This document shows positions 6,403-7,359 of a stretch of 7,359 bases of DNA, one piece after another (within the stretch, counting starts at the first letter, position 1; every line of letters begins with the position of its first letter). The DNA is from Nonomuraea sp. (lineage in GTDB: Bacteria; Actinomycetota; Actinomycetes; Streptosporangiales; Streptosporangiaceae). The DNA is taken from the NCBI GenBank assembly GCA_013362835.1, contig JABFVJ010000105.1, forward strand, positions 1 to 7,359, read 5' to 3'. The notes below the pieces were generated by a model that did no database searches, was not told where the DNA came from, and worked only from the letters and a program-made list of their open reading frames with translations. Position numbers and translations under genes: made by a program.

Positions 6403-6431
6403 AGGGTACGGGTTACCAGGCGAAATGCGAA
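6403..6431 (-). promoter_or_regulatory. Candidate promoter of the DUF47-pit operon
   Basis: On the minus strand TTCGCA (6431-6426) and TACCCT (6408-6403) are separated by 17 bases and match 4 of 6 and 3 of 6 consensus positions. Transcription would start near 6396, leaving a leader of about 30 bases that includes the GGAG site. A second option, TTGAAT (6615-6610) with TAGAGA 18 bases on, overlaps the PHO-like array and would give a leader of over 200 bases. Confidence 0.35.
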
Positions 6432-6544
6432 CTTCATGTCCCCTTCGCCTTCTGGCTACCCTGCGTATGTTGAGCGACACCGGGAATCGGAGTAGTTTGG
6501 CCGCTTTTTGCAGGGAAACTCGGCCGCTGACGTTGCCTGTCGGA

Positions 6545-6575
6545 GGGCGCCCGGGGGCCCGTGGGGGCCGCGCCC
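6545..6575. terminator. GC-rich hairpin downstream of dcd
   Basis: The outer stem is GGGCGC (6545-6550) with GCGCCC (6570-6575). The inner stem is GGCCC (6556-6560) with GGGCC (6565-6569), with a 4-base loop and a 5-base bulge on one side. It begins 37 bases past the dcd stop. There is no T-run, which is common for actinomycete terminators. It would separate dcd from the phosphate operon, or lie in that operon's leader if the distal promoter is used. Confidence 0.45.
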
Positions 6576-6583
6576 GCTGCGGC

Positions 6584-6616
6584 GTTCTCTAAATGTTCAC
6601 CTGTTGTTCATTCAAA
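6584..6616 (+). promoter_or_regulatory. PHO box: three tandem 11-nt PhoP-type direct repeats
   Basis: GTTCTCTAAAT, GTTCACCTGTT and GTTCATTCAAA follow each other at 6584, 6595 and 6606 with an exact 11-base period. The second and third match all 9 core positions of the Streptomyces PhoP unit as I remember it (GKTCAYYYR), and the first matches 7. The third unit overlaps the dcd stop codon. The natural target is the DUF47-pit operon, whose start is about 220 bases away. The repeats read on the strand opposite to that operon, so activation, repression or long-range action cannot be settled from sequence. Confidence 0.55.
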
Positions 6617-7187
6617 TCTTCGTCCGGTGGAAGTTCCTGAACGACCTTGAAGGAGTCGGGCCCCGCTGTCCCTGATACCGGGACTCGTACTTGGCCGAGC
6701 CGTAGGGATGCTCGGCGGGCGAACTGAGCCGGAACACGCACAGCTGCCCGATCTTCATCCCCGGCCAGAGCTTGATCGGCAAGGTGGCCACGTTGGACAG
6801 CTCAAGCGTGACATGCCCGCTGAACCCCGGATCGATGAACCCGGCCGTGGAATGCGTCAGCAGCCCGAGCCGCCCCAGCGAACTCTTCCCCTCCAGCCGG
6901 GAGGCCAGATCGTCGGGAAGCGTGATCACCTCGTAGGTGGAGGCCAGGACGAACTCCCCCGGATGCAGGATGAACGGCTCGTCACCGGCCGGCTCCACCA
7001 TCCGCGTGAGGTCCGGCTGCTCGGTCGCGGGGTCGATGTGAGGGTATTTGTGGTTCTCGAAGACCCGGAAGTAGCGGTCGAGCCGTACGTCGATGCTGGA
7101 CGGCTGGATCATGTCCTGATGGAACGGGTCTAGGGCGAGCCGGCCGGAGTCGATCTCAGCAAGGATGTCACGGTCAGATAGCAACAC
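6612..7187 (-). CDS. dcd: dCTP deaminase, bifunctional dUMP-forming type
   Basis: A 191-residue cytoplasmic trimeric enzyme. It should convert dCTP directly to dUMP (deamination plus pyrophosphate release), feeding thymidylate synthase and keeping dUTP low. The start GTG 7187 gives [20 protein letters not shown], the standard Dcd N-terminus, and the length equals that of mycobacterial Dcd (about 190). The active-site region reads [11 protein letters not shown] (100-110), [20 protein letters not shown] (111-130) with the proposed catalytic Glu129, then [11 protein letters not shown] (140-150) and [10 protein letters not shown] (173-182). The [14 protein letters not shown] wording and the short length match the bifunctional dCTP deaminase/dUTPase rather than the monofunctional E. 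coli enzyme. No ribosome binding site precedes it, and a TANNNT element 8 bases upstream suggests a leaderless mRNA. It is divergent from tRNA-Gly. An in-frame start at 7250 is rejected because it adds 21 non-family residues. Confidence 0.95.
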   Translation of the reverse strand: MLLSDRDILAEIDSGRLALDPFHQDMIQPSSIDVRLDRYFRVFENHKYPHIDPATEQPDLTRMVEPAGDEPFILHPGEFVLASTYEVITLPDDLASRLEGKSSLGRLGLLTHSTAGFIDPGFSGHVTLELSNVATLPIKLWPGMKIGQLCVFRLSSPAEHPYGSAKYESRYQGQRGPTPSRSFRNFHRTKI

Positions 7188-7195
7188 GGTGAGCC

Positions 7196-7201
7196 AACCT
7201 A
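7196..7201 (-). promoter_or_regulatory. Leaderless-type -10 element of dcd
   Basis: TAGGTT on the minus strand fits TANNNT and ends 8 bases before GTG 7187. No Shine-Dalgarno fits in between. The -35 region (around 7219-7224) is poor. Confidence 0.45.
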
Positions 7202-7233
7202 CCGTCCCCGCCGGAAAGTGTGGGGGGTCGGGT

Positions 7234-7264
7234 TTGCTGTCGGGGGGCAAGTTTCCGCTACAGT
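7234..7264 (+). promoter_or_regulatory. Candidate promoter of tRNA-Gly
   Basis: TTGCTG (7234-7239) and TACAGT (7259-7264) are 19 bases apart. The predicted start near 7271 lies about 17 bases before the mature tRNA 5' end. The spacing is slightly long. Confidence 0.4.
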
Positions 7265-7287
7265 AGGGGGCGCGTACTTCGGTTCGT

Positions 7288-7358
7288 GCGGGTGTAGTTC
7301 AATGGCAGAACATCAGCTTCCCAAGCTGACAGCGCGGGTTCGATTCCCGTCACCCGCT
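7288..7358 (+). tRNA. tRNA-Gly (anticodon CCC)
   Basis: A complete 71-base cloverleaf can be folded by eye. The acceptor GCGGGTG (7288-7294) pairs with CACCCGC (7351-7357). The D arm is GTTC/GAAC. The anticodon stem TCAGC/GCTGA encloses loop TTCCCAA, with anticodon CCC at 7320-7322, reading GGG. The T arm GCGGG-TTCGATT-CCCGT has one G-U pair. The discriminator is T7358. Only one base follows in the window, so whether CCA is encoded cannot be judged. It is divergent from dcd. Confidence 0.95.
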
Positions 7359-7359
7359 C

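Noticed and set aside
6367..6480. 38-residue extension of the DUF47 protein from 6480
   Set aside because: The family N-terminus begins at VRLRLTPRED with GGAG just upstream. The extension is Arg-rich non-family sequence covering the likely promoter.
6633..6642. GTTCCTGAAC palindrome as a fourth PHO unit or operator
   Set aside because: It lies inside dcd, is out of 11-base phase with the array at 6584-6616, and is explained by coding sequence.
7188..7250. 21-residue extension of Dcd from 7250
   Set aside because: Dcd proteins start at LLSDRDI. The extra part overlaps the leaderless promoter and matches nothing in the family.
7288..7359. tRNA-Gly 3' end as an integration site of a mobile element
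   Set aside because: The window stops one base after the tRNA. No integrase gene or duplicated tRNA end is present inside it.
1..7359. CRISPR array, insertion sequence, transposase or replication origin
   Set aside because: No spaced direct repeats of CRISPR size, no terminal inverted repeats flanking a gene, no transposase motifs and no DnaA-box cluster were seen.

Overview
The window is GC-rich DNA with strong third-position GC bias, several GTG starts and at least three leaderless-looking promoters. It carries a mycothiol synthase gene (mycothiol is made only by Actinobacteria) and a bifunctional-type Dcd of 191 residues. This points to an actinomycete. A Streptosporangiales/Nonomuraea-like host is a guess from overall feel and was not tested.

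Layout, left to right. (1) 1-209, minus strand: 5' part of a DUF2243-type membrane protein gene that seems to lack an internal block. (2) 334-1701, plus strand: a complete HAMP-type sensor histidine kinase with no response regulator beside it. (3) 1702-1910, plus strand: the C-terminal piece of a MazG-like pyrophosphohydrolase gene, with no start, abutting the kinase stop. (4) 1903-3717, minus strand: a secreted UshA-like 5'-nucleotidase. (5) 3825-4733, plus strand: mshD, mycothiol synthase. (6) 6366 down to 4739, minus strand: a two-gene operon of a PhoU-like DUF47 protein and a Pit low-affinity phosphate transporter. (7) 7187 down to 6612, minus strand: dcd. (8) 7288-7358, plus strand: tRNA-Gly(CCC), divergent from dcd.

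The unifying theme is phosphate and nucleotide economy. A secreted nucleotidase would release phosphate from extracellular nucleotides, and Pit with its DUF47 partner would import it. A three-unit, 11-nt-phased PHO-box-like array lies between dcd and the DUF47-pit operon (6584-6616), suggesting PhoP control. A weaker array of the same period overlaps the mshD start (3794-3826). Dcd supplies dUMP for thymidylate synthesis.

The left third shows signs of erosion: a shortened DUF2243 frame, an orphan kinase and a decapitated MazG-like gene. The right two thirds look like intact core chromosome. I found no mobile element, CRISPR array or origin. No gene-free gap exceeds 300 bases. The two longest are 6367-6611 and 210-333, and both are described below. 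From memory only, Streptomyces coelicolor has a similar neighbourhood (pitH1, mshD, a 5'-nucleotidase and a two-component pair in the SCO4137-SCO4156 range). This was not checked.
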